Source: VFMC01 sp040398525 (lineage in GTDB: Bacteria > Actinomycetota > Acidimicrobiia > Acidimicrobiales > Ilumatobacteraceae). From it: a DNA stretch of 64,000 bases. Positions 56,375 through 64,000 of this stretch are shown piece by piece. Location of the stretch: positions 127,915 to 191,914 of the forward strand of contig JBBATY010000003.1 in the NCBI GenBank assembly GCA_040398525.1, given 5' to 3'. Under the pieces are notes generated by a model. That model was not told the origin of the DNA and did not search any database. It saw only the letters and a list, made by a program, of their open reading frames with translations. Positions within the stretch are counted from its first letter, which is position 1, and every line of letters starts with the position of its first letter. Made by a program: the position numbers and the translations under genes.

Positions 56375-57589
56375 TTAGTCGTCGACCCCGGCGGGACGCT
56401 CGGTCGCCCCGGTGTGATCCGGGCGGTGCCCGAAGCGAACGGCGAAGTCGAGCGGGCCCTCCGGGTTGTCGGCCTCGGCAGCAGCGATGTCGCGCAGCGA
56501 CTCGAGACGCTCGCGGCGTTCGATGCTCCACGGGCCGAAGCGCAGCGATGCGTACATCAACCCGCCGAGCACGATCGGGAAGAAGAACTGCGCCAGACGC
56601 CAGGCCGCCACGCCGAGGAATGCCGTCGAGCTGGCGATGCCGAAGCCGACCAGGGCCGACGGCAGCGCGACGTCGATGACGCCCAGGCCACCGGGCGTGA
56701 TCGGGATCACCGCGAGCACGTTCACCAGCCCGAATGCGACCAGCAGTGCGTCGACGTCGGGCGGATCGCCGAAGGCGGCGAGGAACACCCACAGCGCAGC
56801 GGCATCGATCAACCAGTTCGCCGCACCCCAGCCGAGCACCCGGCCGAGCAGCTTGCGGTCGGCGGCGAGCTCCTCGAGGCGGGCACCGATGTGGCGGACC
56901 CCGGCAGCGGCGCGGTGCTCGTCGAGCCGGAGCTTGCGGGCGATCCAGCGGAACATCCGCTCGGCGCGGGTCTGGCCCTCCATCAGCGCGAACACGAGGA
57001 ACCCGGCGAAGGCCATCAACAGCACACCTGCGATGGCCGCAGTCGCGTACCCGCCGTTCACCCCGCGGATGGGGATCGAGATGACGAGCGCCAACCAGAA
57101 GATGGCATTGAGCACCACCGCCGACACCAGTCCCGCTGTGGCGATGGCAAAGCCGGCATCGGGGCCAGGCACCCCGGACAGCGTCATCAGGCGGTAGCCG
57201 AGGGCCGAGCCGGCAGCGCTGCCGCCCGGCACGATGCTCGACAGCGCCTTGGTGCTCATCTGGATGCGGAACAGCCGCACAATCGACAGCGACCGGCCCG
57301 CCTCGCCGAGCGCCGCCCTGGTGAGCAGCGAGTAGGTGAACAGGGCGACGATCTCGAGCACGAAGCCGAGGCCGATCATCCACGGGCTCACCGAGTTGAG
57401 CTCGCTGGCCGCCTTGCTCGCCCGCGGCAGCACCGTGACGATCGCGAAGTAGACGATGCCGAGGAACAGGGCGAGCTTGATGGTCAGGCGGAAGCGCTGA
57501 TAGCGACGCGGGCGCGGCGGACCGCCGGTGTCGTCGGGTGAGACCCGGGGCAGTTCGCCCGTGGAAGCGCCCGGATCGTCGAGGTCCAC
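56375..57589 (-). CDS. lysylphosphatidylglycerol synthase-like flippase (YbhN/UPF0104)
   Basis: 404 residues with about eight membrane helices. The first is LALFLGIVYFAIVTVL, then a STKALSSIVPGGSAAGSALG loop and a VNVLAVIPITPGGLGVIDVA block, which are the conserved motifs of the LPG synthase membrane domain and its stand-alone flippase relatives. It has no synthetase domain, so it probably moves lipid across the membrane rather than charging it. The N-terminal ~30 residues are an acidic, Pro-rich cytoplasmic tail. Ten bases separate it from the MaoC gene. Confidence 0.88.
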   Translation of the reverse strand: MDLDDPGASTGELPRVSPDDTGGPPRPRRYQRFRLTIKLALFLGIVYFAIVTVLPRASKAASELNSVSPWMIGLGFVLEIVALFTYSLLTRAALGEAGRSLSIVRLFRIQMSTKALSSIVPGGSAAGSALGYRLMTLSGVPGPDAGFAIATAGLVSAVVLNAIFWLALVISIPIRGVNGGYATAAIAGVLLMAFAGFLVFALMEGQTRAERMFRWIARKLRLDEHRAAAGVRHIGARLEELAADRKLLGRVLGWGAANWLIDAAALWVFLAAFGDPPDVDALLVAFGLVNVLAVIPITPGGLGVIDVALPSALVGFGIASSTAFLGVAAWRLAQFFFPIVLGGLMYASLRFGPWSIERRERLESLRDIAAAEADNPEGPLDFAVRFGHRPDHTGATERPAGVDD

Positions 57590-57635
57590 CTCTCTTTGTT
57601 AGCCGATCTCACCACCCGGCGCAGGCACCTGGCGG

Positions 57636-58625
57636 CTAGGCGAACGCAGCGACCACCGCACGCAGGTGCGCGAACAGGGGCTCGCGCGCCTCGGCCGGGC
57701 ACTTGCCGAGGTGCACCATCACCACGTCGCGGTCGGGCGCCACCACGATGAACTGCCCTTCGTAGCCCTGGGCGGCAAAGGCTCCGGGGAACTCCGGCCG
57801 CAGCCACCAGTGCCGACCGTAGGGGTAGGTGGAGTCCTCGCCGTGGGCCACCCAGGTGCGGGCGTGGTCGCGCCAGCCCTCGGGCAGGATCCGTTGGCCG
57901 TCGACGACCCCGTCGTGGAGGTAGAGCTCGCCGAAGCGGGCAAAGTCGCGGGTCGTGGCGTAGACGAACGACGAGCCGATGAAGGTGCCGGCATCGTCGA
58001 ACTTGGCCGTGGCGCTGGTCATTCCTGTGGGGCCGAACAACCGCTCCTGCAGGAAGCGTTCCGTTGCAGTGCGCCGATCGGTGCCGTCGCGTGCCGCGAG
58101 CGCGTCGCCGAGGATGCGGGTGACGATGTTGGTCGTGCCGCTCGAGTAGTTCCATACGGCGCCGGGCTGGTGCAGCAGCGGTAACGACGCGGCATACCCC
58201 GCGACGTCGCCAGCACCGCTGCCGAACAACATGTCGATGCAGTGGCTGATCGAGTCGTCGACGTAGTCCTCGATGAACTCGAGCCCGGGCCGCATCTCGA
58301 GCAGGTCCTGCAGGGTGATCGAGGCTCGCTCGTCGTCGCGCCACTCGGCGACCGGTGCAGGCGTGTCGAGCCCGAGCAGGCCATCGGCGATCGCCATGCC
58401 GACCGCGGCGTGAGTGATGCTCTTGGCCATGCTCCACGAGATCAGTGTCGTCTCGGCGGTCACCGGCGCCCCGGGCCCGAGCGGCGTGTCGGGCTGCGTG
58501 CCGTACCGCTCGAGCACCACCTCACCGCCGTGCACGACCAGGAGGGCGAGCGACACGCCGTGCGATGCGTCGGGGGCGAACAGGGCGTCCGCAGCAGCGG
58601 TCGCAGCGTCAGGTGCAGTCGGCAT
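57636..58625 (-). CDS. class C beta-lactamase-related serine hydrolase
   Basis: 329 residues. The active-site S-x-x-K is SWSMAKSITHAAVG, the second motif YSSGTTNIVTRILG and a late WLRPEFPGAFAAQGYEGQFI with the HxG-type motif replaced by QGYEGQ. Such proteins are esterases, DD-peptidases or beta-lactamases. There is no signal peptide at this start, so it is probably cytoplasmic, which argues for an esterase role. TACGTT lies six bases before the ATG. It diverges from the nucleotidyltransferase gene with 36 bases between. Confidence 0.86.
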   Translation of the reverse strand: MPTAPDAATAAADALFAPDASHGVSLALLVVHGGEVVLERYGTQPDTPLGPGAPVTAETTLISWSMAKSITHAAVGMAIADGLLGLDTPAPVAEWRDDERASITLQDLLEMRPGLEFIEDYVDDSISHCIDMLFGSGAGDVAGYAASLPLLHQPGAVWNYSSGTTNIVTRILGDALAARDGTDRRTATERFLQERLFGPTGMTSATAKFDDAGTFIGSSFVYATTRDFARFGELYLHDGVVDGQRILPEGWRDHARTWVAHGEDSTYPYGRHWWLRPEFPGAFAAQGYEGQFIVVAPDRDVVMVHLGKCPAEAREPLFAHLRAVVAAFA

Positions 58626-58661
58626 GGTGGCAACGTACCCGAGCGCGGACAGACTGGAGCG

Positions 58662-59459
58662 ATGGACGTCGCCACGGCCCTCGGCACCTACCTCGACGTC
58701 GTCGACGCGTGCGCGCCCGGCGTGGTGGAGGGGCTCTACGTGGTCGGCTCGTACGCCCTCGGCGACTGGCACGAGGGGCGCAGCGACATCGACATCGTCG
58801 CGGTCACGGCCGAGGCGGCGACCGACGACGACGCTGCGCAGCTGCGCACCGCCCATGCGGTGCTGGCCGACCAACTGCCCGACGGGCCGCGCATCGATGG
58901 CCCGTACGTCGCCTGGAGCGACCTGATCACCCCGCCGATGGGCCTGCACCGTCCCTGGGCCATGCACGGCGAGCTCCACCACGACGGCGACTGCTTCGAG
59001 CTCAACCCCGTCACCTGGTACACCCTCGCCACCCACGGGGTCACCGTGCGCGGCCCTGCTGTCGATCGGTTGGGCGTGTACGTCGATGTCGAGGCCCGTG
59101 TGCGGTTCTGCGTCGACAACCTCATCGGCTACTGGCGTCCGCTCGCCGCCCAGGTCCGGGCCATGGCCGCGGCCACGCCCGACGGGCAGTTCGACGCCGG
59201 CAGCCTCGAGTGGGTCGCGCTCGGAGCGCTCCGATTGCACCACACCAGCTTCGAGGGTGGTGTCATCAGCAAGGCCGCAGCCGGCGCCTACGGCCTCGAG
59301 GTCGCCCCACCCCGGTTCCACGAGCTGCTCGACACGGCGATCGCCGTGCGCGCCGGCCGAGCCAACGACGTCTCGTTCGGCACCGACCTGCTGCTGACGG
59401 CGGCCGACCTGGTCGACTGGTGCGTCGGCGAGGCCGAGGCTGCGCTTCCCGTGGGCTGA
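58662..59459 (+). CDS. nucleotidyltransferase, DUF4111/aminoglycoside adenylyltransferase-like
   Basis: 265 residues. The nucleotidyltransferase signature GSYALGDWHEGRSDIDIVAV carries G-S and the metal-binding D-x-D (DIDIV). A helical C-terminal domain follows, with LEWVALGALRLHHTSFEG and a final LLTAADLVDWCVGE. This layout matches aminoglycoside 3''-adenylyltransferases and their DUF4111 relatives, which would inactivate an antibiotic or modify another small molecule. CAGACT lies six bases before the ATG, with a GGAG in between. Confidence 0.85.
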   Translation: MDVATALGTYLDVVDACAPGVVEGLYVVGSYALGDWHEGRSDIDIVAVTAEAATDDDAAQLRTAHAVLADQLPDGPRIDGPYVAWSDLITPPMGLHRPWAMHGELHHDGDCFELNPVTWYTLATHGVTVRGPAVDRLGVYVDVEARVRFCVDNLIGYWRPLAAQVRAMAAATPDGQFDAGSLEWVALGALRLHHTSFEGGVISKAAAGAYGLEVAPPRFHELLDTAIAVRAGRANDVSFGTDLLLTAADLVDWCVGEAEAALPVG

Positions 59460-59474
59460 GCGGTCGGCGCAGGC

Positions 59475-60122
59475 TCAGCGGCGGACGTCGAACTGCTCGA
59501 CGGCGGCGTGCTTGCGGCGCTGGTCGAGCCACTTCGCCGGCAGCTCAGGCACCGAGCCGAGCGCCAGGTCGATGGCCTGGTCGACCCCGGTGGCCTGAGC
59601 CAGCAGCTGCGTGTGCTCGGAGCGCACGAACCCGCTGCGCACGGCATGGTCGACCCATGCCACCAAGGGCGACCAGTAGCCGGCGACGTCGAGCAGCACC
59701 ACCGGCTTGCGCACCAGGCCGAGCTGGTTCCACGTCACCATCTCGAACAGCTCCTCCACCGTGCCGAAGCCGCCGGGCAGAGCGATGAAGCCGTCGGCAA
59801 GCTGCTCGAAGCGAGCCTTGCGCTGGTGCATGTCGTCGACCACCTCGAGCGAGGTGACGCTACGGTGCGCCACCTCGGCGCTCACCAACTGCGTGGTGAT
59901 CACCCCGGTCACCTCGCCGCCCGCAGCCAGTGCGGCATCGGCCAGCGTGCCCATCATCCCGACGTGACCGCCGCCGTACACCAGGCCGATGCCGCGATCG
60001 GCGAGCCGGCGACCGAGCGCGACGGCTGCTTCGGCGTAGACCGGGTCGGTACCCGGGTTCGAGCCGCAGTACACGCACAGGCGGGGCCGAACGGCCGGTG
60101 TGGTCGAGGCATCTGCGCTCAC
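59475..60122 (-). CDS. LOG family (TIGR00730) nucleotide 5'-monophosphate phosphoribohydrolase
   Basis: 215 residues. The Rossmann-like fold has the N-terminal VYCGSNPGTDPVYAEAAVAL, the YGGGHVGMMGTLADAALAAGG segment and the signature FIALPGGFGTVEELFEMVTW (20 residues). LOG enzymes release cytokinin-type bases or generally cleave AMP-like nucleotides to base plus ribose 5-phosphate. It is monocistronic. A GTG start at 60122 is inferred from the family; a weak promoter lies upstream. Confidence 0.93.
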   Translation of the reverse strand: MSADASTTPAVRPRLCVYCGSNPGTDPVYAEAAVALGRRLADRGIGLVYGGGHVGMMGTLADAALAAGGEVTGVITTQLVSAEVAHRSVTSLEVVDDMHQRKARFEQLADGFIALPGGFGTVEELFEMVTWNQLGLVRKPVVLLDVAGYWSPLVAWVDHAVRSGFVRSEHTQLLAQATGVDQAIDLALGSVPELPAKWLDQRRKHAAVEQFDVRR

Positions 60123-60212
60123 ACCGCAGAGCCTCGCAGGCCCGGTGTGACGTCTGCAATCGGGGCCGACCGGACAGGGGGCCTCGGCCGGAGGCTCACT
60201 ACAGTTCGTGCC

Positions 60213-61826
60213 GTGACTGCACCTGATCTGCACGCTGCCGCCGACGTCATCGACCTCGCCCAGAACGTGGTCGGCCGAGCCATCCGCCACCTGGCCGCCA
60301 ACGGTGGCCCCGACCGGCACCAGGTGCTGGCCTACGACCTCGCCCACGCGGCCGCCCAGGTCGAGACCGCCCGCTCGCTGCTCGACTACGGCGGCAAGGG
60401 CGACACCGAGGCGAAGATCACCTGCGCCTTCGCTGCCGACATGGTCCACGACCTGATCACCCGTCTCGCCGGCCGCGAGTCGCTGTGGGGCCTCGAAGTC
60501 GCCCCGCTCAGCAGCGCGCACTCGTTCCTCGAGCAGTACCGCTCACCCGAGTTCGTCGCCTCGCTCGCCGCCACTGCAGGCCCCCGCCACCTCGACGACT
60601 CGATGGAGCAGGTGCAGGACGCCTTCCGCGCCTTCGCCGAGAACGAGATCGCCCCGCGTGCCGAGCACGTCCACCGCCACAACCTCGACGTGCCCGAGGA
60701 GATCATCAGCGGCCTCGCCGAGATGGGTGTGTTCGGCCTGAGCGTGCCCGCCGAGCACGGCGGCTTCAGCGAGGGTGGCGACGACGAGTACATGGGCATG
60801 GTCGTGGCCACCGAAGAGCTGAGCCGCGCCTCGCTCGGCATCGGCGGCTCGCTGATCACCCGCCCCGAGATCCTCACTCGCGCCCTGGTGCGCGGCGGCA
60901 CCGACGCGCAGAAGGCCGAGTGGCTGCCCAAGCTCGCCACCGCCGAAGTGATGGCCGCAGTGGCCGTCACCGAGCCCGACTACGGCAGCGACGTCGCCGG
61001 CCTGAAGGTGACCGCCACCCCTGCCGTCGGCCCCGACGGCCGCGACGGGTGGGTGATCAACGGTGTGAAGACCTGGTGCACCTTCGCCGGCCGCGCCGAC
61101 GTGCTGATGCTGCTCGCCCGCACCGACCCCGACCGCAGCAAGGCCCACCGCGGCCTCAGCCTGTTCATCGTCCCCAAGCCCCGCGGCGAGGCCCACGGCT
61201 TCGAGTTCACGCAGGCGGCCGACGGCTCGTTCGCCGGCGGGAAGATGGAGGGTCGCCCGATCGACACCCTCGGCTACCGCGGCATGCACAGCTACGAGAT
61301 CGCCCTCGACAACTGGTGGGTGCCCGCCGAGAACCTGATCGGTGGCGAAGCCGGGTTGGGCAAGGGCTTCTACTACCAGATGGAGGGCTTCGAGAACGGC
61401 CGTCTGCAGACCGCGGCCCGCGCCGTCGGCGTGATGCAGGCCGCCTACGAGGCCGCTCTCGACTACGCCCGTAACCGCACCGTGTTCGGCTCAGCGATCG
61501 TCGACTACGAGCTCACCCAGGTGAAGCTCGGCCGCATGGCGGTGCTCACCCAGGCCGGCCGGCAGTTCTCGTACAGCGTCGCCAAGCTGATGGCCAAGGG
61601 CGAAGGCGCCATGGAGGCCAGCATGGTGAAGGCCTACGTCTGCAAGGCCGCCGAGTGGGTGGCTCGCGAGGCGATGCAGATCCACGGCGGGTACGGCTAC
61701 GCCGAGGAGTACTCCGTCAGCCGCCTCTACGTCGACGCCCGCGTGCTGAGCATCTTCGAAGGCGCCGACGAAACCCTCTGCCTGAAGGTGATCGCCCGAC
61801 GCCTCTGCGACACCGCCAACGCCTGA
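60213..61826 (+). CDS. acyl-CoA dehydrogenase with N-terminal helical extension
   Basis: 537 residues. Residues 1-125 are a helical segment not found in short ACADs (DVIDLAQNVVGRAIRHLAAN, then DLAHAAAQVETARSLLDYGG). The ACAD core starts near 130: LSVPAEHGGFSEGGDDEYMG, AVTEPDYGSDVAGLKVTATP (flavin-binding region), RTVFGSAIVDYELTQVKLG and QIHGGYGYAEEYSVSRLYVD. The core resembles isovaleryl/butyryl-type enzymes and works with ETF. The leader sequence ACAGT suggests TACAGT as -10, seven bases before the GTG (leaderless). Substrate unknown. Confidence 0.9.
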   Translation: MTAPDLHAAADVIDLAQNVVGRAIRHLAANGGPDRHQVLAYDLAHAAAQVETARSLLDYGGKGDTEAKITCAFAADMVHDLITRLAGRESLWGLEVAPLSSAHSFLEQYRSPEFVASLAATAGPRHLDDSMEQVQDAFRAFAENEIAPRAEHVHRHNLDVPEEIISGLAEMGVFGLSVPAEHGGFSEGGDDEYMGMVVATEELSRASLGIGGSLITRPEILTRALVRGGTDAQKAEWLPKLATAEVMAAVAVTEPDYGSDVAGLKVTATPAVGPDGRDGWVINGVKTWCTFAGRADVLMLLARTDPDRSKAHRGLSLFIVPKPRGEAHGFEFTQAADGSFAGGKMEGRPIDTLGYRGMHSYEIALDNWWVPAENLIGGEAGLGKGFYYQMEGFENGRLQTAARAVGVMQAAYEAALDYARNRTVFGSAIVDYELTQVKLGRMAVLTQAGRQFSYSVAKLMAKGEGAMEASMVKAYVCKAAEWVAREAMQIHGGYGYAEEYSVSRLYVDARVLSIFEGADETLCLKVIARRLCDTANA

Positions 61827-61862
61827 CACCGCGAGGGCGCGAGCGTCCGCCGCGCAGGCCCG

Positions 61863-62177
61863 TCAGCTGTCCAGCACTTGCTCGACGGCACCGCGCTCGG
61901 TCCACCACGTCGATGGAACAAAGCGTCGGGCAGCCCCGTCGACCACATGCCCGTTCACTCCGAACGTGGCGCCACCGATCGACAGCACCGCACGTGCGAA
62001 CCCGTGAACGTTACGCAACGCACGGCCGAGATCGCCTGCTGGGACGGTGCACGGAGTCGAGTCCGCGGGAACCTCGGCAGGCGTCGGCGACTGGAAGATG
62101 CTCCCGCACACCCAGGTCCCGACGCTGTAGACCGCAAGGATCACTCGAGCGATAGCCCTTCGCATCGCGGTAAGCAT
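61863..62177 (-). CDS. hypothetical protein of the small-gene cluster, paralogue of 62919-63140
   Basis: 104 residues. The N-terminus (about 8-24, IARVILAVYSVGTWVCG) is hydrophobic and may be a membrane anchor. The C-terminal ~60 residues (LRNVHGFARAVLSIGG, then ARRFVPSTWWTERGAVEQV) are clearly homologous to the 73-residue protein encoded at 62919-63140 (LRKVRGFARLVLRIGG, then SPRFIPSAWWVEWGAVEQV). Its ATG overlaps the stop of the membrane-protein gene (TGATG). Role unknown; the duplication suggests that the cluster carries repeated partners. Confidence 0.7.
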   Translation of the reverse strand: MLTAMRRAIARVILAVYSVGTWVCGSIFQSPTPAEVPADSTPCTVPAGDLGRALRNVHGFARAVLSIGGATFGVNGHVVDGAARRFVPSTWWTERGAVEQVLDS

Positions 62178-62494
62178 CAGGTCACCCGACGCTCAGGGCC
62201 GTCGGGGGGTTCGGTTTCGCCGGGTGTCTGACGCCGGCGCCAGAACACCAGCCACTGCACGAAGACGAAGACCGTGGAGTACGTGATGAGCCTGCGCCAG
62301 CCGTCCTGGCCGAGGGCCCAGAGGAAGTCAGGAAACCTGGTGCCGCCGATGGCTGCGAACACCACTTCGATGGCATAGCACGACAACACGAGCCCCACGA
62401 TGTAGCGGCGCTTCGCCCTCGGGGTGCGCATCGCCTCGACATTCCGCCTGACACGAGTGGCCACCCTGCTGCGGAAACTCGATGAGGTGTTCAT
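62177..62494 (-). CDS. small two-helix membrane protein, paired with 61863-62177
   Basis: 105 residues. Two hydrophobic helices (YIVGLVLSCYAIEVVFAAIG and LITYSTVFVFVQWLVFW) follow a basic N-terminus. A weak AAGGG precedes the ATG. It is fourth in the minus-strand cluster, coupled by TGATG to the gene at 61863. Its layout parallels the two-helix protein at 62692-62922, suggesting two copies of the same gene pair. Function unknown. Confidence 0.65.
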   Translation of the reverse strand: MNTSSSFRSRVATRVRRNVEAMRTPRAKRRYIVGLVLSCYAIEVVFAAIGGTRFPDFLWALGQDGWRRLITYSTVFVFVQWLVFWRRRQTPGETEPPDGPERRVT

Positions 62495-62691
62495 TGACCC
62501 TTGTATGTCTCCACGGCCGTAGTGATGCCGAACATCGTTGCACCACACGCCATCGCGCCGCCAGGACCGGTGGTCTCCCGTCGCCTCTGTGACACCGCCA
62601 CCTCCGCCCGACGCCCATCGACCCGACAACGCGAGCTGCGTGTCGACTTCGGGCCGCTCTGCGACCGTCAGTCGACACGCGGCTCGCAGGT
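62495..62691. other. 197-base gap inside the small-gene cluster
   Basis: No reading frame with protein character was found in this stretch, which separates the first gene pair from the second. It may hold a promoter or a degenerate gene; nothing definite is visible. Confidence 0.5.
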
Positions 62692-62922
62692 TCAAGAGGG
62701 CTCGTCGTTGCGGCTCAGTCTCTTCGCGAGTCGACCGGCGATGAACACCGCGAGCAGGCTCCCCAGGGTGTAGCCGATCGCCTTTCCGTCGAGCAGCGCC
62801 TCTCGCCATGAGTTCGATCGCATCGTCACTGCGATCACGACCCAGATGGGATAGAGCGCTAGCGCCGTCAGATACATGGACCGCTGAAACCTCGGGTTCC
62901 GTGCGTTGTCGATCGCACTCAT
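62692..62922 (-). CDS. small two-helix membrane protein, first of two copies
   Basis: 76 residues with two hydrophobic helices (MYLTALALYPIWVVIAVTM and YTLGSLLAVFIAGRLAKRL). It overlaps the 73-residue gene by ATGA (62919-62922). Its arrangement next to a soluble partner parallels the pair at 61863-62494. Function unknown. Confidence 0.65.
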   Translation of the reverse strand: MSAIDNARNPRFQRSMYLTALALYPIWVVIAVTMRSNSWREALLDGKAIGYTLGSLLAVFIAGRLAKRLSRNDEPS

Positions 62923-63140
62923 AGGTAGGCAGCTCCGATACCACCGCTAAGGCCCAGCACATCCACAGAGACGACCTGCTCGACAGCACCCCACTCAACC
63001 CACCACGCCGACGGAATGAACCTCGGCGACGGACCCTCTGTGAGGTATCCGGTCACCCGAAACGTGGGGCCACCAATGCGAAGAACGAGCCGAGCGAACC
63101 CACGGACCTTGCGCAACACCTCATCCTGCTCGCAGATCAT
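62919..63140 (-). CDS. hypothetical protein of the small-gene cluster (73 aa)
   Basis: 73 residues: LRKVRGFARLVLRIGGPTFR, then a conserved PSPRFIPSAWWVEWGAVEQV segment shared with the protein at 61863-62177, and a Gly-rich end. It overlaps the upstream 93-residue gene (ATGA at 63137-63140) and the downstream membrane gene (ATGA at 62919-62922), so translation is coupled in series. The role is unknown; a cytoplasmic partner of the effector is one possibility. Confidence 0.68.
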   Translation of the reverse strand: MICEQDEVLRKVRGFARLVLRIGGPTFRVTGYLTEGPSPRFIPSAWWVEWGAVEQVVSVDVLGLSGGIGAAYL

Positions 63141-63418
63141 TTCGACAGACCGAGGAAATCGAGCCAGCGCAGAAAGCGATAGTCGAACCGGAGCACGCGC
63201 TGCATCGCCGAGAGGTCGCGGAGCTGATCGAGCGGAACCACCCGCGTTTCGTTGCCGGCCGCGACCACGACGACATCGTTGTCCCTGACTTCCACGACGG
63301 TCACCTTTCCGATCGGCTCGATCGGCTGCCCACGTCGGGCGACGGCAACACGAAGCGTCCTGCCTGAGGCGGCCGCCTCCTCGAGCGTGGAACGATCCAA
63401 ACGTGTCGATGAACCCAT
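63137..63418 (-). CDS. hypothetical protein of the small-gene cluster (93 aa)
   Basis: 93 residues from the ATG at 63418 (an upstream ATG at 63502 would overlap the effector gene and is rejected). Beta-rich: TLRVAVARRGQPIEPIGKVT and VVEVRDNDVVVVAAGNETRV, then a helical end with FDYRFLRWLDFLGLSK. It begins 31 bases after the effector stop codon and couples by ATGA to the next gene. Not recognised. Confidence 0.65.
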   Translation of the reverse strand: MGSSTRLDRSTLEEAAASGRTLRVAVARRGQPIEPIGKVTVVEVRDNDVVVVAAGNETRVVPLDQLRDLSAMQRVLRFDYRFLRWLDFLGLSK

Positions 63419-63449
63419 TGCGGTCCTCAGCCTCCCTCGGTTGAACGCC

Positions 63450-64000
63450 CTATACCCATTGCTCGTTCGATTGCTGGATGTGTCCGGCGCACCTGCTGAC
63501 ACCGACCGAGTTTCGCATCACACCGAACACACAGAGAACAGCGTTCGTGCGCGAATTCGGGTTCCCGAGAGTTCGGTCGTATGCGGTCTCCACCGCATTC
63601 ACAACCGGTCGGACCGGATTGCGGCAGCTGCCGTCGGGGTTCTTGCCGAAGAGGCAGAAGTTGGTGGTGACCGGGTAGACGGTGGTGTCGTTGGTGTACA
63701 AGGTGCGGGTCAGGGTGGTGCCGTTGAACGAGTAGCCGACAGGAACCAGGTTCCCGGCGGCGTCGACAGCCCACGGCGCACCGATCCCGCCGACCACCGC
63801 GCCGGCTGCGTCGACGAAGTCGTAGCCGCCGTCGAGTCGCTGCACAGGCTGCACACCGGGATCCAGCTCGACCTGATAGCTCAACGACGTGGGCGCGGTT
63901 GCGTCGTCGAGCACGACCGCCAGCCGGAAGTCGCCGTCCTCGAGTGGCTGTGCAACTGCGGCATAACCGTCACCTGCGGCCACCGCGAGCACCCCATCAG
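63450..64000 (-). CDS. exported effector-like protein, C-terminal part (5' end outside window)
   Basis: The frame is open to the window edge; about 183 residues are visible. The middle module ends with APWAVDAAGNLVP and TTVYPVTTN, the same module as in the protein at 6482-7630 (PPWAVDANGN and AAYPVVADP). After it comes a different, short C-terminus with six Cys (for example CLFGKN, SCRNP, LCVFG, SRCAGH), likely disulfide-bonded. It is followed by five small coupled genes. The role is inferred from shared architecture; no toxin motif was recognised. Confidence 0.72.
   Translation of the reverse strand, partial: DGVLAVAAGDGYAAVAQPLEDGDFRLAVVLDDATAPTSLSYQVELDPGVQPVQRLDGGYDFVDAAGAVVGGIGAPWAVDAAGNLVPVGYSFNGTTLTRTLYTNDTTVYPVTTNFCLFGKNPDGSCRNPVRPVVNAVETAYDRTLGNPNSRTNAVLCVFGVMRNSVGVSRCAGHIQQSNEQWV

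Noticed and set aside
62495..62691. Small coding frames in the gap of the small-gene cluster
   Set aside because: Only short Arg/Ser-rich frames without start signals or similarity to neighbours were found.

Overview
The window is very GC-rich, densely coded DNA from an actinomycete. A mycothiol-dependent maleylpyruvate-isomerase-type enzyme, a PPOX/F420-type flavoprotein, DUF2889 and DUF6204 proteins and a SufU-type Suf system all point to Actinomycetota. The gene mix (many acyl-CoA dehydrogenases and MBL hydrolases, a UGSC selenoprotein) best suits an Acidimicrobiia (Ilumatobacter-like) chromosome; that rank is inference. No rRNA, tRNA, CRISPR array, IS element or integrase was found.

Layout. 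0-10 kb: the 3' end of galE, an alpha/beta hydrolase, a DinB-fold enzyme, an acyl-CoA dehydrogenase, a Phd/VapC toxin-antitoxin pair, an MBL hydrolase, an exported putative effector with a candidate partner gene, a fatty acid desaturase and a lipoprotein. 10-15 kb: sufC-sufS-sufU, then a DUF2889/nucleoside hydrolase/SDR operon. 15-33 kb: mostly single genes for transport, small-molecule enzymes and TetR-controlled units. 33.4-37.9 kb: a mosaic in which five same-strand copies of the 3' end of a ybaK-like gene separate short gene blocks (SDR, SnoaL-like, nucleotidyltransferase pair, hicBA plus GNAT). 37.9-41.8 kb: a yybP-ykoY-type Mn riboswitch controlling a P-type ATPase, then htpX. 41.8-48.2 kb: the second suf region (sufD-Rieske ferredoxin-sufC, and sufB alone) with unrelated genes between, and a ferredoxin. 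48.2-61.9 kb: housekeeping and metabolic genes (S9 peptidase, MutY, MaoC, LPG-flippase-like protein, LOG protein, acyl-CoA dehydrogenase) and a thioredoxin-like/UGSC pair in which an in-frame UGA is best read as selenocysteine. 61.9-64 kb: a minus-strand operon of small overlapping genes downstream of a second exported protein related to the one at 6.5-7.6 kb.

How it works together. Three separated suf transcription units share one palindrome (TTTCCACTAT, four bases, ATAGTGGAAA) over their promoters, so they probably form one regulon under a regulator encoded elsewhere. Two exported proteins share a middle module ending in a YPV motif but have unrelated C-termini, and each is followed by tightly packed small genes, a layout like polymorphic effectors and their partners. 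Many genes have a TANNNT (or CANNNT) hexamer 6-9 bases before the start codon and no Shine-Dalgarno, which suggests widespread leaderless mRNAs; this was used to choose several starts.
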